Shown here: one piece after another, positions 15,340 to 16,208 of the stretch
Position numbering within the stretch: the first letter of the stretch is position 1
Layout of the letters: every line of letters starts with the position of its first letter
NCBI GenBank assembly: GCA_902767125.1
Contig: CACXGJ010000153.1
Location: 1-16,208, forward strand
Direction: 5' to 3'
Source of the DNA: an uncultured Ruminococcus sp.
GTDB taxonomy: Bacteria > Bacillota > Clostridia > Oscillospirales > Acutalibacteraceae
Length of the DNA: 16,208 nucleotides
Notes under the pieces: generated by a model
Seen by the model: only the letters and a program-made list of their open reading frames with translations
Database searches by the model: none
What the model was told of the DNA's origin: nothing
Position numbers and translations under genes: made by a program

Positions 15340-15345
15340 TATAAT
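15340..15345 (+). promoter_or_regulatory. Extended -10 promoter candidate before the acidic membrane protein gene
   Basis: TGGTATAAT (TATAAT at 15340-15345) is an extended -10 box, 33 nt before the start codon at 15379; the -35 position reads GTGTAT and is poor. The same stretch begins with GAATGGATTT, also found before gpr, so a sporulation sigma factor is an alternative reading. Confidence 0.45.
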
Positions 15346-15378
15346 GAAAATATTAAATAAAAGACGGAGTGAAATCAT

Positions 15379-16071
15379 ATGAAAAGAATAAAAAGGATAT
15401 TGGCATTATTAACAGCAATAAGTATGCTGAATATAGGAAGTATTGTATATGCAGAGGGCGAGGACGATGATGAATACTATGATGATGAATATTACAGTGA
15501 AGAATACGAGGATGATGAAGGATATTATGACGAAGACGAAGAAGAAGATGATGATGATGAAGGCTATGAAGAAAACAGCGATGAAGAATACATAGAGGAA
15601 AGCTATGATGAAGACGAGGAAAGCTCTGAATATGAGGAAGAAGAAAGTTCGGAATATGAGGAAGAAACAGTTTCCGAGATAAGCATCGAGGAATCATCAG
15701 AGCCTATAATAAATAATGATCCGTTGCAGTGGCAAAAGAATATAGATACAATAATTCCGGCAGACATAAGCAATTATATTTCCCCCATTTCAGATTCAAA
15801 AAACGAAACAAAAAATCAGATTGAAACATCAGCTTCCGAAGAAAGCAAGGTCGAAGAACTCGTTGAAGAAAAAGTTTTGAATATAGCTGACTTTGCCAAA
15901 AAAGAAGATGATAACATCAGTTTTATAACGGGAGTAGTTCTGTGGATATTCGTTTTATTTTTAGCGGCATTTTTATTTATAATATTCGCCAACACAAAAA
16001 GTATCGGAAATATTCCAAGAAAACGCTATTATAAATCTCCAAGGAAGATAACCAAAAGACATATAAGGTGA
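15379..16071 (+). CDS. Acidic single-pass membrane protein of unknown function
   Basis: A 230-residue protein, not recognised. A signal peptide (about 1-25, KRIKRILALLTAISML, ending VYA) is followed by an extremely acidic and tyrosine-rich low-complexity region (about 26-108) rich in Asp, Glu, Tyr and Ser. This includes a tandem octapeptide ESSEYEEE (81-88 and 89-96). A linker leads to one transmembrane helix (about 182-204) and a basic tail (PRKRYYKSPRKITKRHIR). The predicted topology is a type I membrane protein with the acidic part outside. ATG 15379 has GGAG 9 nt upstream. It lies 80 nt after spoIIP; in Bacillus that place is taken by lepA, so the neighbourhood has diverged. Its stop codon lies at the border of an IS-type element. 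Confidence 0.75.
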   Translation: MKRIKRILALLTAISMLNIGSIVYAEGEDDDEYYDDEYYSEEYEDDEGYYDEDEEEDDDDEGYEENSDEEYIEESYDEDEESSEYEEEESSEYEEETVSEISIEESSEPIINNDPLQWQKNIDTIIPADISNYISPISDSKNETKNQIETSASEESKVEELVEEKVLNIADFAKKEDDNISFITGVVLWIFVLFLAAFLFIIFANTKSIGNIPRKRYYKSPRKITKRHIR

Positions 16072-16080
16072 CATACTCCA

Positions 16081-16105
16081 CCACCTACGCTTTGCTTATA
16101 GGCGG
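16081..16105 (-). repeat. Terminal hairpin of the IS right end
   Basis: Minus-strand CCGCCTA (16105-16099) pairs with TAGGTGG (16087-16081) using one G-U pair, and an inner GC-AAA-GC can extend the structure. In IS200/IS605 elements such subterminal hairpins are bound as single strands by TnpA, and they form the scaffold end of the omega RNA. Confidence 0.6.
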
Positions 16106-16207
16106 GGGCTTCTCGCTCAAGTGCTGTAACGATATGCTGTCTACATCCTGCAAAAATTCTTTTTCTTTTTTCAGCAGTGTCAGGTCATTGGCACATTTTG
16201 TATAGCC
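16085..16207 (-). pseudogene. tnpB: Truncated TnpB (OrfB) N-terminal fragment
   Basis: Forty codons are readable from the window edge to TAG at 16085-16087. The sequence GYTKCANDLTLLKKEKEFLQ followed by DVDSISLQH matches the N-terminal part of TnpB, where family members read roughly N-D-L-x-x-L-K-x-x-x-x-F-L-x-x-V-D-S-x-x-L-Q. The homology then breaks, and the frame runs into the element's right-end DNA (LSEKPPPISKA, stop). Everything after the first part of TnpB, including the RuvC nuclease and zinc ribbon, is missing, so this is an internally deleted copy and should be inactive. The gene start lies outside the window. Confidence 0.7.
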
Positions 16208-16208
16208 A

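Larger units (their letters stand above)
16068..16208 (-). mobile_element. Right end of an IS200/IS605-type element, partial
   Basis: Read on the minus strand, a tnpB-like fragment runs into GAGAAGCCCCCGCCTATAAG, a hairpin, GGTGGTGGAG and a terminal TATGTCAC. This arrangement (GAGAAGC, hairpin, GGAGTA-like terminus) resembles right ends of IS200/IS605 elements in Firmicutes, where the same DNA encodes the 3' part of the omega RNA. The boundary (16068-16072) is placed by resemblance. The rest of the element lies beyond the window. Confidence 0.65.

Noticed and set aside
15299..15378. Inverted CCGTC/GACGG pair after spoIIP as a terminator
   Set aside because: The arms are five bases long and 54 nt apart with no T-tract; nothing else in this gap looks like a terminator.
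1..16208. CRISPR arrays, tRNA genes, rRNA, or att direct repeats flanking the phage block
   Set aside because: No regularly spaced repeats, no tRNA-like cloverleaf with CCA end, and no matching direct repeats at the block edges were seen by eye. A computed repeat and tRNAscan search would settle it.

Overview
The window looks like chromosomal DNA of a spore-forming, low-to-moderate-GC Firmicute, most likely a Ruminococcus-like member of the Oscillospiraceae. This rests on a germination protease (gpr) followed by spoIIP, strong AGGAGG ribosome binding sites, frequent TTG starts, a clostridial-type RlmD methyltransferase and a lipoprotein with a consensus TTGACA-17-TATAAT promoter. The genus is an inference from style, not from a database match.

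Layout. Positions 1-1425 (minus) hold an rRNA uracil methyltransferase (rlmD/rumA type) that runs off the left edge; its own promoter lies at 1450-1478. From 1521 to 11637 (all minus) a tightly packed block of 16 genes encodes a phage-derived particle: terminase small and large subunits, portal, prohead protease with a scaffold-like tail, HK97-type major capsid protein, three head-tail connector-size proteins, a tube-like protein, a 51-residue protein, a LysM baseplate protein, the hub, a gpV/gp45-like protein, a gp25-like protein, baseplate J and a gpI/DUF2313 protein. It ends in a strong rho-independent terminator (1485-1511). From 11776 to 13029 (minus) lies an orphan sugar-type substrate-binding lipoprotein with its own promoter and two terminator hairpins. 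On the plus strand follow gpr (13247-14074), spoIIP (14132-15298) and an acidic single-pass membrane protein (15379-16071). The right edge (about 16068-16208) holds the right end of an IS200/IS605-type element with the remains of a tnpB gene.

The notable part is the phage block. Its order follows PBSX/Mu-like contractile phages, but the tail sheath, tape-measure chaperone and tape measure are absent, and no gap could hold them: a 51-codon gene sits where chaperone and tape measure should be. There is also no tail fibre, holin, endolysin, integrase, repressor or replication gene. The packaging motor looks intact (Walker A and B and three nuclease aspartates in TerL). The block therefore predicts a DNA-packaging capsid carrying a baseplate-like device on a very short or missing tube. 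It could be a domesticated particle or gene-transfer-agent-like system, or a reduced satellite that depends on another phage. No function has been shown; this is inference from gene content.

The spore genes keep the classical gpr-spoIIP neighbourhood: GPR degrades small acid-soluble spore proteins at germination, and SpoIIP digests septal peptidoglycan during engulfment.
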